Shown: in pieces, positions 10,574 to 20,426 of the stretch
How positions within the stretch are numbered: position 1 is the stretch's first letter
Layout: the number at the start of each line of letters is the position of its first letter
Origin: Vibrio ouci
Lineage (GTDB): Bacteria > Pseudomonadota > Gammaproteobacteria > Enterobacterales > Vibrionaceae
DNA length: 64,000 nt
Direction: 5' to 3'
Assembly: GCF_004551525.1 (NCBI RefSeq)
Contig: NZ_SATR01000012.1
Span: 59,565-123,564, forward strand
The notes under the pieces: generated by a model
The model's database searches: none
What the model saw: only the letters and a program-made list of their open reading frames with translations
What the model was told of the DNA's origin: nothing
Program-made: the position numbers and the translations under genes

Positions 10574-11689
10574 ATGGCAACTCTAGAACTAAAACAAATC
10601 CGTAAAACCTACCCGAAAGCGGATCAAGAAACACTCAAAGGGATAGACATCAGCATTGATTCAGGCGAGTTCCTTATCCTTGTCGGGCCGTCAGGGTGTG
10701 GTAAGTCAACCTTGATGAACACCATTGCAGGGCTAGAGAATATCAGCTCGGGTGAAATCGTGATTGATGGTAATGATGTGTCTGTGGTTGAACCGAAAGA
10801 TCGTGATATCGCAATGGTGTTCCAGTCTTACGCGCTCTACCCAAATATGACGGTACGCGGCAATATCGAGTTCGGCCTAAAGATTCGCAAGATGGCAAAA
10901 GAAGAGATCGATGCTGAGGTTAACCGTGTGGCAGAGATGCTGCAAATTGACCACCTTTTAGATCGCAAGCCCTCGCAACTGTCGGGTGGTCAGCGTCAAC
11001 GTGTGGCAATGGGGCGCGCGCTTGCTCGACGACCTAAGTTGTATCTATTTGATGAGCCACTTTCAAACCTTGATGCGAAACTGCGTGTCGAGATGCGTCA
11101 TCAGATTAAGCGCTTACACCAGCAGCTTAACACCACCATTGTTTATGTTACGCACGATCAAATCGAAGCAATGACACTAGCTGATCGAATTGCCGTGATG
11201 AAAGATGGCGAGCTGCAGCAACTTGGTACGCCACAAGAGATCTACAACAAACCGAATAATATGTTTGTGGCCGGCTTTATGGGGTCACCATCGATGAACT
11301 TCATTAAAACCATGGTCGATCTTGATGCACAAGAAAAACCAGTGATTAAGGTTACTGGCGGTAATGGGCAAGAACATCACATTAAGCTGCCAGCCTCAAT
11401 GCGCGAGCAAGACGGCAAGGAAGTGGTGATTGGTCTGCGTCCTGAGCACATTACAGATACCGAAAACCAAGAGTCTGGCGCGACCACTCAGCTAGATTTA
11501 ACGTTAGAAGTTCTTGAGCCAACAGGGCCAGATACTATTGCGATGATTAAAGTCAACGAGCAGGAAGTCGCATGTCGTTTATCGCCTGAATTTGACGTTA
11601 CCGCAGGTCAAGTTGCGCCACTTCATTTTGATCTTTCCAAAGCGGTGTTCTTTGACGCGGCTACGGAGAAACGCATTGAATTTAACTAA
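10574..11689 (+). CDS. gtsD: Sugar ABC transporter ATPase (GtsD/MalK-like)
   Basis: 371 residues. Walker [10 protein letters not shown] (about 39-47), Q-loop region [17 protein letters not shown] signature [19 protein letters not shown], Walker [17 protein letters not shown], switch His in VTHDQIEAM, then a C-terminal TOBE-type regulatory domain from about residue 235. This is the MalK/UgpC/MsmX family layout. It energises sugar import with GtsABC. It is last in the operon, with a terminator about 145 bp downstream. Confidence 0.92.
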   Translation: MATLELKQIRKTYPKADQETLKGIDISIDSGEFLILVGPSGCGKSTLMNTIAGLENISSGEIVIDGNDVSVVEPKDRDIAMVFQSYALYPNMTVRGNIEFGLKIRKMAKEEIDAEVNRVAEMLQIDHLLDRKPSQLSGGQRQRVAMGRALARRPKLYLFDEPLSNLDAKLRVEMRHQIKRLHQQLNTTIVYVTHDQIEAMTLADRIAVMKDGELQQLGTPQEIYNKPNNMFVAGFMGSPSMNFIKTMVDLDAQEKPVIKVTGGNGQEHHIKLPASMREQDGKEVVIGLRPEHITDTENQESGATTQLDLTLEVLEPTGPDTIAMIKVNEQEVACRLSPEFDVTAGQVAPLHFDLSKAVFFDAATEKRIEFN

Positions 11690-11832
11690 TGAGTGAATTT
11701 ATTGATACCTTTATTAGTAATTATGAATGAAGTCTACTAGTCTTAGAGTCATAGCATGAAGTAACCATCATGCATTGTGAGTAGAGGTGGGCAGTCATGT
11801 CTCCTTATTGCTCACCTCATCTCTAGTAACGA

Positions 11833-11868
11833 AAATGGCAGCTTGTATAGCTGCCATTTGTTTTTATA
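11833..11868 (+). terminator. Terminator of the sugar ABC operon
   Basis: AAATGGCAGCT, 5-nt loop, AGCTGCCATTT, then GTTTTTAT. An 11-bp perfect stem and a T run. Confidence 0.85.
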
Positions 11869-12000
11869 ACTCCACCGTAGACATCACTACTTGCTGATTT
11901 GGTATAAATTCACCCGTATTGGTCAATTCAATGGGTGGAAATCCCCCCATTTATTTCGAATAAATTTGAACTAGCAACATTTCTCAATAGCTGAAATTTC

Positions 12001-12025
12001 TAAGTTATTGAAATTTAATAACTTA
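12001..12025. promoter_or_regulatory. Perfect 9-bp inverted repeat upstream of dctP, candidate DctD activator site
   Basis: TAAGTTATT, GAAATTT, AATAACTTA. Its centre lies about 30 bp upstream of the -24 element of the sigma-54 promoter. A further perfect repeat (ATTTATT, TCG, AATAAAT) lies at 11949-11965. Sigma-54 activators such as DctD bind upstream dyads, so either could be the enhancer site. No experiment is implied. Confidence 0.5.
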
Positions 12026-12040
12026 AACTTCTTCTGTAAG

Positions 12041-12058
12041 TTGGCTTAGTTATTGCCC
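12041..12058 (+). promoter_or_regulatory. Sigma-54 promoter of dctPQM
   Basis: TTGGC, then 7 nt, then TTGC: the -24 GG and -12 GC have exact sigma-54 spacing. It lies 57 bp before the dctP start. The neighbouring regulator DctD carries the GAFTGA motif that contacts sigma-54, which supports this site. Confidence 0.75.
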
Positions 12059-12114
12059 TTAGTTATGTATCAACACCCATTGATGGGGTTGTTCATTTAA
12101 CAAGGAGAATAATA

Positions 12115-13110
12115 ATGTTTAAGCCATTGACCCTACTATCTGCTTCGATTCTTGCTGTCACGAGCTTCAACGCTGCCGCTAACTGTGATCCAGGTGAAAC
12201 GGTAATTAAGTTCAGCCACGTAACGAATACAGATAAACACCCAAAAGGTATTGCGGCTTCATTACTTGAACAGCGTGTAAACGATGAAATGGACGGAAAA
12301 ATGTGTATGCAGGTTTTCCCTAACTCGACGCTGTATGATGACAACAAAGTGCTGGAAGCACTGCTTAACGGTGACGTACAACTTGCTGCCCCTTCTCTAT
12401 CAAAGTTTGAAAAGTTCACGAAGAAATACCGTATCTTTGACCTTCCATTCCTGTTTGAAGATGTTGAAGCGGTTGACCGTTTCCAAAACTCTGAGTCGGG
12501 TGAGAAGCTGAAAAATGCAATGCGTCGTCGTGGTTTACAAGGTCTCGCGTTTTGGCACAACGGCATGAAACAGATGTCGGCAAACAAGCCACTTATCTCT
12601 CCTGAAGATGCGAAAGGTCTTAAGTTCCGTGTTCAAGCGTCAGACGTACTGGTTGCTCAGTTTGAACAGTTAGGCGCAAACCCTCAGAAAATGTCGTTTA
12701 AAGAAGTCTACGGCGGCCTACAGACTAAAGTTATCGACGGTCAGGAAAACACTTGGTCAAACATCTACGGTAAGAAGTTCTTTGAAGTTCAAGACGGCAT
12801 CACAGAAACCAATCACGGTATCCTTGATTACCTAGTAGTGACATCTAAAGACTTTTGGAAAGGTCTGCCTGATGATCAACGTAACCAGCTAAACACCATC
12901 ATTCAAGAAGTGACGGCAACACGTAATGCTGAGTCTTCACGTGTGAATCTAGCGAACAAGAACAACATTATCGAAGCGGGTGGTGAAGTACGTTCGTTGA
13001 CACCGGAGCAGCGTCAGCAATGGGTAACGGCACTTCAACCTGTATGGAAGCAGTTTGAAAAAGATATCGGCACGGACCTAATCGAAGCCGCATTAGCATC
13101 AAATAAATAA
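12115..13110 (+). CDS. dctP: TRAP C4-dicarboxylate transporter, periplasmic binding protein
   Basis: 331 residues with signal peptide 1-22 (ASILAVTSFNAAA). DctP-family features: TVIKFSHVTNTDKHPKG at the mature N-terminus, GMKQMSANKPLISPEDAKG and the ligand-site region GLKFRVQASDV, which holds the conserved Arg that binds the substrate carboxylate. It binds succinate, malate or fumarate and passes them to DctQM. The SD AAGGAG precedes the ATG. The gene follows a sigma-54 promoter and is followed by a hairpin and then dctQ and dctM. DctBD are encoded beyond dctM on the other strand. Confidence 0.93.
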   Translation: MFKPLTLLSASILAVTSFNAAANCDPGETVIKFSHVTNTDKHPKGIAASLLEQRVNDEMDGKMCMQVFPNSTLYDDNKVLEALLNGDVQLAAPSLSKFEKFTKKYRIFDLPFLFEDVEAVDRFQNSESGEKLKNAMRRRGLQGLAFWHNGMKQMSANKPLISPEDAKGLKFRVQASDVLVAQFEQLGANPQKMSFKEVYGGLQTKVIDGQENTWSNIYGKKFFEVQDGITETNHGILDYLVVTSKDFWKGLPDDQRNQLNTIIQEVTATRNAESSRVNLANKNNIIEAGGEVRSLTPEQRQQWVTALQPVWKQFEKDIGTDLIEAALASNK

Positions 13111-13132
13111 TAACAATAATCCCCCAACTATT

Positions 13133-13180
13133 GGCCCTCTTAATACCCTGCTTCAGGGTATATCGGGAAGAGGGCCTTTC
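13133..13180 (+). terminator. Intercistronic double hairpin between dctP and dctQ
   Basis: Outer stem GGCCCTCTT/AAGAGGGCC, inner stem TACCCTG/CAGGGTA, then TTTCTTT. It lies inside the operon after the binding-protein gene, so it probably acts as a partial terminator or RNA stabiliser. Confidence 0.75.
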
Positions 13181-13207
13181 TTTACCCGCGATAAAGTGAA
13201 GTAGCTT

Positions 13208-13894
13208 ATGGAACAGTCAATTTTTGCCAGAATTGGGAAGGTGACAGACGCAGTAGAGGAAACTCTCATCGCGTTCTTTTTAGGAGCAATGACCTTGCTC
13301 ACTTTTGCCAACGTAATATTTCGTTATGTATTTAATGACAACATCTTATGGGCGTTAGAGCTCACCGTATTTATGTTTGCCTGGATGGTACTTGTCGGTG
13401 CCTCTTATGGCGTGAAAAAACATTTCCACATCGGTGTTGACGTTATTATCAACCTTGCCCCAGAACAACTACGTAAGGCGTATGCAGTGATGGCTGCGGC
13501 TTGCTGTTTAGCATTCTCAATTTTGCTTTTGATTGGTTCTTGGAACTATTGGTACCCGTTTGCCACTGAGCGCGCTTGGTATGAAACCGACGACATTCCA
13601 ATGCCGGAAATGCTGCAGTTTTTAGCGGATTGGTTAAATGAAGGTGAGCGCTATGAGAAGCTGCCACGTTTTATCCCTTATATGGCGCTACCGATTGGTA
13701 TGGCTCTGCTGACTTTCCGCTTTGCCCAAGCAACATGGCAAATTCTTACTGGTAAGTTGGATCGCTTAATTGCAGGCCATGAAGCAGAAGAAGAGCTAGA
13801 AGCGTTAAAAGAAGAGTTAAAAGACGCCGGTGAAGCAATGGAGCCGAAAAATATCGGTAGTGTCGACAGCAATGATAAGAGCAAGGAGCGCTAA
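13208..13894 (+). CDS. dctQ: TRAP transporter small membrane subunit
   Basis: 228 residues with four predicted membrane helices (about 19-40, 55-75, 93-115 and 155-178). The conserved region ILWALELTVFMFAWMVLVGA is typical of DctQ. A charged, Glu/Lys-rich C-terminal tail (about 185-228) is cytoplasmic. It partners DctM in the sodium-driven TRAP complex. It is 3 bp upstream of dctM and so co-translated. Confidence 0.9.
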   Translation: MEQSIFARIGKVTDAVEETLIAFFLGAMTLLTFANVIFRYVFNDNILWALELTVFMFAWMVLVGASYGVKKHFHIGVDVIINLAPEQLRKAYAVMAAACCLAFSILLLIGSWNYWYPFATERAWYETDDIPMPEMLQFLADWLNEGERYEKLPRFIPYMALPIGMALLTFRFAQATWQILTGKLDRLIAGHEAEEELEALKEELKDAGEAMEPKNIGSVDSNDKSKER

Positions 13895-13897
13895 ACC

Positions 13898-15259
13898 ATG
13901 GAAATCCTATTTTTATTTGTCATGGTGATTGGCTTTATGTTGTTCGGTGTACCGATCGCCATATCACTTGGTCTATCGAGTATTATTTTCTTAATGCTTC
14001 ACTCGGATGCTTCATTAGCATCAGTGGCGCAAACCCTATTTAATGCCTTTGCAGGGCACTACACCTTACTGGCGATTCCGTTCTTTATCTTAGCGTCGAG
14101 CTTTATGTCGACCGGCGGGGTAGCGAAACGAATCATCCGATTTGCGATTGCTATGGTTGGCTGGTTCCGTGGTGGTCTGGCGATGGCTTCGGTTGTGGCG
14201 TGTATGATGTTCGCCGCGCTGTCTGGCTCATCTCCTGCAACGGTAGTCGCGATCGGTAGTATCGTGATCGCTGGCATGATCAAAAATGGTTACTCAAAAG
14301 ACTTTGCCGCGGGTGTGATTTGTAACGCGGGCACGCTGGGTATTTTGATTCCGCCATCGATTGTTATGGTGGTTTACGCTGCAGCGACCGATGTATCAGT
14401 AGGTCGTATGTTCTTAGGTGGCGTTATCCCAGGCTTGCTTGCAGGTGTGATGCTGATGATTGCTATCTATATTGCAGCACGAGTGAAGAACTTACCGAAG
14501 CAGCCGTTTGTTGGCTGGGGTGAAATGTTTGCCGCAGCCAAAGATGCCAGCTGGGGTCTACTGCTGGTGGTGATCATCTTAGGGGGTATTTACGGTGGTA
14601 TCTTTACACCAACGGAAGCAGCGGCAGTAGCGGCGGTTTACTCATTCCTGATCGCCAACTTTATCTATAAAGATATGGGCCCATTTGCGGATAAAGAAAA
14701 CCGTAAGCCAGCGTTAGTCAAAGTGGTTCAAGCGTTTGTTCATAAAGATACTAAGCATACCCTGTATGAAGCGGGTAAGCTGACGATCATGCTGCTGTTT
14801 ATCATTGCCAACGCACTGATCTTGAAGCACGTATTAACTGAAGAACGTATTCCGCAGATGATCACGGAGTCGATGCTTTCGGCAGGCTTAGGCCCAATTA
14901 CCTTCCTGATCGTGGTCAACGTATTGCTTCTGATTGGTGGTCAGTTTATGGAGCCATCAGGCCTATTGATCATCGTTGCGCCATTGGTATTCCCAATTGC
15001 GATTGCACTGGGTATTGATCCAATTCACCTTGGTATCATGATGGTGGTGAACATGGAGATAGGTATGATTACGCCACCTGTCGGGCTCAATCTGTTTGTT
15101 ACCGCCGGGGTGGCGAAGATGTCGATGATGCAGGTGGTCAAAGCGGCCTTGCCGTGGGTTGGAGTCATGTTCCTCTTCCTCATCATCGTAACGTACGTAC
15201 CTTGGGTATCAACGTGGTTACCAACAACGTTAATGGGACCTGAGATAATCACTAAGTAA
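13898..15259 (+). CDS. dctM: TRAP transporter large membrane subunit
   Basis: 453 residues, about 12 membrane helices, of normal length for DctM. Family segments seen: IPFFILASSFMSTGGVAKR, AALSGSSPATVVAIG, and the C-terminal NMEIGMITPPVGLNLFVTAG. It is the Na+-coupled channel subunit that receives the dicarboxylate from DctP. A bidirectional terminator lies about 20 bp after the stop, separating it from the convergent dctBD genes. Confidence 0.95.
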   Translation: MEILFLFVMVIGFMLFGVPIAISLGLSSIIFLMLHSDASLASVAQTLFNAFAGHYTLLAIPFFILASSFMSTGGVAKRIIRFAIAMVGWFRGGLAMASVVACMMFAALSGSSPATVVAIGSIVIAGMIKNGYSKDFAAGVICNAGTLGILIPPSIVMVVYAAATDVSVGRMFLGGVIPGLLAGVMLMIAIYIAARVKNLPKQPFVGWGEMFAAAKDASWGLLLVVIILGGIYGGIFTPTEAAAVAAVYSFLIANFIYKDMGPFADKENRKPALVKVVQAFVHKDTKHTLYEAGKLTIMLLFIIANALILKHVLTEERIPQMITESMLSAGLGPITFLIVVNVLLLIGGQFMEPSGLLIIVAPLVFPIAIALGIDPIHLGIMMVVNMEIGMITPPVGLNLFVTAGVAKMSMMQVVKAALPWVGVMFLFLIIVTYVPWVSTWLPTTLMGPEIITK

Positions 15260-15275
15260 CGCAAACCCTAGACAA

Positions 15276-15315
15276 AAAAAGCCCCGGATAGACAGCTATC
15301 CGGGGCTTTTATTTT
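15276..15315 (+). terminator. Terminator of dctPQM
   Basis: GCCCCGGATAG, 4-nt loop, CTATCCGGGGC flanked by A and T runs. An 11-bp perfect stem that could also work on the minus strand. Confidence 0.92.
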
Positions 15316-15404
15316 AGGGACATACTATTTGAACAGTAAGAGCTAATAACTTAACTCTGAATCATCAGTTCCGTTTGATAAAACCAATATAGATCCCCCA
15401 ACAT

Positions 15405-15434
15405 GAATAAAAAGTGAATAGGTTATTCACTTTT
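15405..15434 (-). terminator. Terminator of dctBD overlapping the dctD stop
   Basis: On the minus strand AAAAGTGAATA, ACC, TATTCACTTTT followed by TTATTC. The stem includes the dctD stop codon. Confidence 0.65.
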
Positions 15435-16766
15435 GTAGTTGTTTTTATCTAGGCCGTATTTCTGCATTTTGTCGTATAGGGTCTTACGCGCCAGTTGCAG
15501 GTGCTCCATCGTAGCTTTGATACTGCCATCGCATTGGTTAAGAGCTTGCTCAATAATGCTTTTCTCAAATTCAGCTACTTGTTGGGCAAGACTGGTTTCT
15601 TTGCTACTGACGTTATCACTCTCACCAAACTGAGAAAGTCGGCCAAGCAGGACGAAGCGCTCAGCGGCGTTACGTAATTCACGAACATTACCCGGCCAGT
15701 CATGAGCCATGAGTTGATGAATTTGTTGAGCTTCAATAGCTGGAGCAGATTTACCGTAGCGAGAATCAGCAACCAGTAAGAAGTGGTGGAATAGTGTCGC
15801 AATATCTTCCTTACGCTGCCTAAGAGGCGGTAACTCTAAGGTAACGATGTTGAGTCGATAATAGAGGTCTTCGCGAAAGCTACCTTCAGATGCGGCTTGT
15901 TTTAAATCGACCTTAGTGGCAGCAATGACGCGGATATCGATTGGGATCAGAGAGTTGGAGCCAACACGTTCTATCATCCGCTCTTGCAGCACGCGCAGTA
16001 AACGAATTTGCGCTTGCATTGGCATGGACTCGATTTCATCTAAGAATAGGGTACCGCCTTGGGCATGCTCAAGCTTGCCAACTCGGGCACTGTCAGCGCC
16101 AGTGAATGCGCCTTTTTCATGACCATAAAGCTCACTTTCAATCAAGTTCTCTGGGACTGCGCCACAGTTAATCGCGACAAAGTTATTATCTCGGCGAGAG
16201 CTTTGCTCGTGAATCGAGCGCGCAAACAGTTCTTTACCTGTCCCTGTTTCACCAAACAGTAGAATGTCGGCATTGGTATCGGCAATGTGAATAATGGTGT
16301 CCCTAAGCGCCTGAATAGAAGGGGTCTCACCAATAATACGCGGCCCAAGTGCTTGGCTGGCTTTAAGGCTACGTTTTAGCTCTTGGTTTTCGAGTGTTAA
16401 TGCGCGCTTATCTAAAGCGCGGCGTGTGGTATCAATCAGCCGATCGATAGGGAAGGGCTTTTCGATAAAATCGTAGGCGCCGTTTCTTAGCGCGTTGACG
16501 GCCATAGAAATATCGCCATGACCAGTAATCAAGATAACGGGTATTTCCGCGTCCTGATGCAAAATACTGGAAAGGATGTTTTCGCCAGATAGGCCGGGCA
16601 AACAAATATCGGTAATCACGACTTTTGGCAGGCCATCGGTTTTGATTGCCAATAGCGCATCTTCGGCACTGGCAAAAAATCGTGCTGGGATTTCCTCTAG
16701 CTCGAAGCTTTGTTCAATGGCGAGGCGAATATCGCTCTCATCATCAATGAATATGACATCGTACAT
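15423..16766 (-). CDS. dctD: C4-dicarboxylate sigma-54-dependent response regulator
   Basis: 447 residues from the ATG at 16766, chosen because AAGGAAA lies just upstream and the protein then opens with the receiver domain (MYDVIFIDDESD). A longer frame to 16829 would run into dctB. Receiver 1-120 with Asp53; AAA+ domain with Walker A GETGTGKE (172-179), sigma-54 contact GAFTGA (219-224) and Walker B GTLFLDE; Fis-type helix-turn-helix about 400-445. It activates the sigma-54 promoter of dctPQM when phosphorylated by DctB. It begins 16 bp after the dctB stop. Confidence 0.94.
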   Translation of the reverse strand: MYDVIFIDDESDIRLAIEQSFELEEIPARFFASAEDALLAIKTDGLPKVVITDICLPGLSGENILSSILHQDAEIPVILITGHGDISMAVNALRNGAYDFIEKPFPIDRLIDTTRRALDKRALTLENQELKRSLKASQALGPRIIGETPSIQALRDTIIHIADTNADILLFGETGTGKELFARSIHEQSSRRDNNFVAINCGAVPENLIESELYGHEKGAFTGADSARVGKLEHAQGGTLFLDEIESMPMQAQIRLLRVLQERMIERVGSNSLIPIDIRVIAATKVDLKQAASEGSFREDLYYRLNIVTLELPPLRQRKEDIATLFHHFLLVADSRYGKSAPAIEAQQIHQLMAHDWPGNVRELRNAAERFVLLGRLSQFGESDNVSSKETSLAQQVAEFEKSIIEQALNQCDGSIKATMEHLQLARKTLYDKMQKYGLDKNNYKSE

Positions 16767-16782
16767 CGACTTTCCTTGATCG

Positions 16783-18564
16783 TTATTGTGTTGTCGTCGG
16801 TATCGTGAGTATGAACCGCGCTCCACCAAGTGGCGATGTAGTTAAGCTCAACTCGCCCCCCATTGCGTGTGTAATCTGATGGGAGATAGATAAGCCCAAG
16901 CCTAAGCCATTTTTCTTGGTGGTGTAAAAAGGTTCAAATAGCTGAGCTTGGCTATCAAATGGGATACCCGGCCCATTGTCATCGACCGCTAATTCGACTT
17001 TGCCATTATTATGCAGGACAGACAGAGCAACCTGTTTCGTTTGTTGGCCCTCAACCGCTTGTATCGCATTAGTCAGTAGATTAATCAGCACTTGCTCAAG
17101 TTGGATTGGGTTGATCTCGATAGTTGGTAAACTTGATTGGATATCAAGATTTAACTCAACCTGATTCGCCTTAAACTGTGGCGCGAGTAGCTCTTTCGCC
17201 GCCAATATAATTGGGGTTGCATCGGCTGTACTGATTTCATTGCTGTCGCTTTTTTTAGCGAACGAACGCAGCTGGCTACTTATCTTTGCCATGCGATCGG
17301 TCAGTGCCGAAATCCGTGTCAGGTTATCGTCTACGCGATCATATTTGGACTTTTCTAAAAAGCGCCGTCCGTTATCAGCAAAACTGCGGATGGCGGCCAA
17401 TGGGTTGTTGAGCTCATGACTGATACTGGCCGACATCTGACCTAATACGGCGAGTTTGGCCGCTTGAATTAATTCATCTTGGGTTTGTCGTAACGCGTGC
17501 TCGGTTTTGGTCCGCTCCGCGACCTCCGCTTGCAGCTCAGATGTTCGTTCCATAACCAAAAACTCAAGCTTTTGTTTGGCTTCAGATTGAAGCTGCTCAA
17601 ATTGTCTTTTCTTGAGATTACGCTGGAAGGTAAGTTGCAGTGATAAGTAAGCAATCACAAACAATAGGGTAGTGATCAACGAGAAGCTAAGCGTTGACCA
17701 TAGTAGCGTCACTTTAGGTGTTAGCACTCGTAGGGTTAAATCGTGCTTTTCTAGAGGCCTCGAAGAGACCAGGTAGGAGTTTTCGAACCCTGTTGACAGT
17801 GGATTCGTTAGTTCTGAACGAGGTATCGACAAGTCACCTGCAAAACCAAACGAACGTATCGGCGAGTCGAGATACTGACGACTATTTAAGATGGTCTGGC
17901 GCTGAGCTTCCGATAGGGTCGTTAAACTCTTGAACAACCATTCTTCATTGCTCGACATAAAAATAACGTTGTAGTTATCCGTTGCGACAAAGGTATTAGT
18001 TTTGTTTTGCCAATTCGACTCAATCGCGGTGAGGTCCATTTTTATCACAATCACGCCAATGATTTCAGCGGCATAAGTGACCGGGTAAGAAAAATAATAA
18101 CCACGCTGTTTCGAGCTTGAACCTAGGGCAAAGTACTGACTGGGTTGCCCCTGAATGGCATTGGAAAAATATGGGCGCCACGCATAATTTCGACCGATAA
18201 ACGAGTGCGGCAAATTCCAGTTACTTGATGCGATAGTGTTGCCAAACTCATCAAGTAAATAAGCATCGGTCGATTGAATCGTACTATTCACTTGCTCTAG
18301 ATAACGGTTGGTGAGTTCAATTTGCGCCGAGTTGTTTGGGTTCTGCAATGCTGAAATGAGCTCAGTGTCTTTAGCGATCAATTTCGGTAAATGAGCGTAC
18401 TTGTCGAGTTTACTCGAGATAAATTCTGCGAAGCGTTCTAGCTGCTCTTTGTGAGTGTCAAATTGTTCTTCTTCGCTGGCATTCCAAACCCAACTCGCAC
18501 CAAGCGTGATGACAGTGATATAGAGGATGCAAAGGTAGAACTTACTTCTTTGAAACGTCAACAT
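16783..18564 (-). CDS. dctB: C4-dicarboxylate sensor histidine kinase
   Basis: 593 residues: TM1 about 8-27; periplasmic double-Cache sensor about 28-285 with the dicarboxylate-site signatures WRPYF (129-133) and GYYFSYPV; TM2 about 288-309; coiled coil about 315-370; HisKA with ISHELNNPLAA (His383); HATPase with NLLTNAIQA, DDNGPGIP and GLGLGLSIS. It senses external succinate, malate or fumarate and phosphorylates DctD. It is first in the dctBD operon, divergent from tig across a 506-bp gap. Confidence 0.93.
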   Translation of the reverse strand: MLTFQRSKFYLCILYITVITLGASWVWNASEEEQFDTHKEQLERFAEFISSKLDKYAHLPKLIAKDTELISALQNPNNSAQIELTNRYLEQVNSTIQSTDAYLLDEFGNTIASSNWNLPHSFIGRNYAWRPYFSNAIQGQPSQYFALGSSSKQRGYYFSYPVTYAAEIIGVIVIKMDLTAIESNWQNKTNTFVATDNYNVIFMSSNEEWLFKSLTTLSEAQRQTILNSRQYLDSPIRSFGFAGDLSIPRSELTNPLSTGFENSYLVSSRPLEKHDLTLRVLTPKVTLLWSTLSFSLITTLLFVIAYLSLQLTFQRNLKKRQFEQLQSEAKQKLEFLVMERTSELQAEVAERTKTEHALRQTQDELIQAAKLAVLGQMSASISHELNNPLAAIRSFADNGRRFLEKSKYDRVDDNLTRISALTDRMAKISSQLRSFAKKSDSNEISTADATPIILAAKELLAPQFKANQVELNLDIQSSLPTIEINPIQLEQVLINLLTNAIQAVEGQQTKQVALSVLHNNGKVELAVDDNGPGIPFDSQAQLFEPFYTTKKNGLGLGLSISHQITHAMGGELSLTTSPLGGARFILTIPTTTQ

Positions 18565-19070
18565 TTACAGCCCTGTATCACTTACACATCCATATATAGC
18601 GTAAAGGTTTTTGTTATGAATGTGTTTATTGGTCTTAACAAAGTGAGGTATAAAACCGGACGTAGATCGAGTTTTGATCTTTAATCGAAAAAAAATATTA
18701 GTTTCTCTTGAAAAAGCTATTAATGTCCCCATTTCTGGAAACAAAGCATGCTTTATTGGCGCTTTTTTTAGCAGTTAAGTGAGTTTTTAGGTGAATCCCG
18801 TAGCGATCGTAGGGCTGGACTCGACAGCGGTTGATCTGGTCGGTAGAATGCTGCGTCTGAATTTTTATCCTGAGGCTAATCGGAGATACCTTTTTATCGA
18901 ATCAAATTCGTAAGGATATCGCTAATTAGTCCGATGATTGACTCGTCAGTTGTCGATACTCGATTTATAGAAGAGTACTCTTAGAGTACAAACAAGGATG
19001 GGTTCTATCTCTGTTGCAGAGTAGAGCACATAAGCTCAGTTATCTGAGCCAGTTTTGAGGTTAATGAATA
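18565..19070. other. 506-bp divergent region between dctB and tig
   Basis: I see no gene or RNA I can name. It must hold the dctB promoter (minus) and the tig promoter (plus). Notable sequence: palindrome AAGAGTACTCTT at 18971-18982 with AGAGTAC repeated just after it, a TTGACT box at 18938-18943 without a good -10, and a small hairpin GCTCAG/CTGAGC at 19034-19049 just before the tig SD (GAGG). Confidence 0.5.
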
Positions 19071-20375
19071 ATGCAAGTTACTGTTGAAACGCTAGAGGGC
19101 CTAGAGCGCCGTCTAAACATTACTGTTCCTGCTGCAAACATCGAAGATGCTGTAACAGCTGAACTACGCAACATCGCAAAAAACCGTCGTTTCGATGGTT
19201 TCCGTAAAGGCAAAGTGCCTCTAAAAATGGTTGCGAAGATGTACGGCAAAGCAGTACGTCAAGACGTGATGGGCGAAGTAATGCAACGTCACTTCATCGA
19301 AGCGATCGTTAAAGAAAAAATCAACCCAGCAGGCGCACCTACTTTCGCTCCAGTTGAGTCTACAGAAGGTGCAGACCTAGTATTCAACGCAACTTTCGAA
19401 GTTTACCCAGAAGTTGAGCTAAAAGGCCTAGAGAACATCACTGTTGAGAAACCAACAACTGAAGTTCAAGACGCAGATGTTGAAGAGATGATCGACACTC
19501 TACGTAAACAGCAAGCAACTTGGGCTGAAGTTGAAGAAGCTGCTGAAGAAGGTAAGCGTGCTACTATCGATTTCGTTGGTTCTATCGACGGTGAAGAGTT
19601 CGAAGGCGGTAAAGCTGAGAACTTCCCACTAGAGATGGGCGCTGGTCGCATGATCCCTGGTTTTGAAGACGGTATCGCAGGTAAGACTGCTGGTATGGAA
19701 TTCGAAATTGACGTGACTTTCCCAGAAGATTACCACGCAGAAAACCTAAAAGGTAAAGCTGCTAAGTTCGCAATCAAAGTAAACAAAGTTGAAGCTCGTG
19801 AGCTTCCAGAACTAAACGACGAGTTCGTTTCTAAGTTCGGTGTTGCTGAAGGCGGCGTTGACGCTCTTAAAGCAGAAGTTCGTAAGAACATGCAGCGTGA
19901 ACTTAAGCAAGCTATTAAGAACCGCATCAAAGAGCAAGCTATCGACGGTCTAGTTAAAGAAAACGACATCGACGTACCAGCTGCACTAATCGATCAAGAG
20001 ATCGGTACTCTACGTCAGCAAGCTGCACAGCGTTTCGGTGGCAACCCAGAAGCGGCTGCACAACTTCCACGTGAACTGTTCGAAGAGCAAGCTAAGCGTC
20101 GCGTAGTTGTAGGTCTTCTACTAGGTGAAGTAATCAAGTCTGAAGAGCTAAAAGCTGACGACGAGAAAGTGAAAGCACTTATCGAAGAAATGGCGACTGC
20201 ATACGAAGATCCAACAGAAGTTGTTTCTTACTACGAGCAGAACGAGCAAATGATGAACAACATGCGCAATGTTGCTCTAGAAGAGCAAGCAATTGATGCA
20301 ATCATCTCTAAAGCTCAGGTTTCTGAAAAAGAAGTTAGCTTCAACGAGCTAATGAACCAGCAACCAGCTGCTTAA
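19071..20375 (+). CDS. tig: Trigger factor, ribosome-bound chaperone
   Basis: 434 residues, the normal length. Ribosome-binding N-terminal domain with the signature [10 protein letters not shown] (about 44-53), FKBP-type prolyl isomerase domain about 150-245 ([17 protein letters not shown]), and a C-terminal helical chaperone domain. It binds ribosomal protein L23 at the exit tunnel and shields nascent chains. Codon use is strongly biased, as expected for a very abundant protein. The SD is GAGG. The order tig-clpP-clpX-lon is the conserved gammaproteobacterial cluster. Confidence 0.98.
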   Translation: MQVTVETLEGLERRLNITVPAANIEDAVTAELRNIAKNRRFDGFRKGKVPLKMVAKMYGKAVRQDVMGEVMQRHFIEAIVKEKINPAGAPTFAPVESTEGADLVFNATFEVYPEVELKGLENITVEKPTTEVQDADVEEMIDTLRKQQATWAEVEEAAEEGKRATIDFVGSIDGEEFEGGKAENFPLEMGAGRMIPGFEDGIAGKTAGMEFEIDVTFPEDYHAENLKGKAAKFAIKVNKVEARELPELNDEFVSKFGVAEGGVDALKAEVRKNMQRELKQAIKNRIKEQAIDGLVKENDIDVPAALIDQEIGTLRQQAAQRFGGNPEAAAQLPRELFEEQAKRRVVVGLLLGEVIKSEELKADDEKVKALIEEMATAYEDPTEVVSYYEQNEQMMNNMRNVALEEQAIDAIISKAQVSEKEVSFNELMNQQPAA

Positions 20376-20426
20376 TAAGCAATTTATTGCTGAGAAGGTT
20401 GACTAAACGTTAACTATTCTGCTAAC

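Larger units (their letters stand above)
11690..12114. other. 425-bp intergenic region: operon terminator, hairpins and sigma-54 promoter region
   Basis: No credible gene. In order: a loose hairpin (GAGGTGGGCA 11784-11793 with TGCTCACCTC 11809-11818), the gts terminator (11833-11868), a G/C-rich hairpin 11931-11950, an ATTTATT/AATAAAT inverted repeat (11949-11965), a perfect TAAGTTATT/AATAACTTA repeat (12001-12025) and the sigma-54 promoter (12041-12058). The SD before dctP is AAGGAG. Confidence 0.7.

Noticed and set aside
11781..11832. Possible small RNA before the gts terminator
   Set aside because: A hairpin precedes the terminator, but no promoter is visible, so a 3' UTR explains it.
12093..12587. 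164-residue open frame on the minus strand across dctP
   Set aside because: It lies opposite a well-supported gene, reads Ser/Cys-rich low-complexity sequence typical of an antisense frame, and has no SD.
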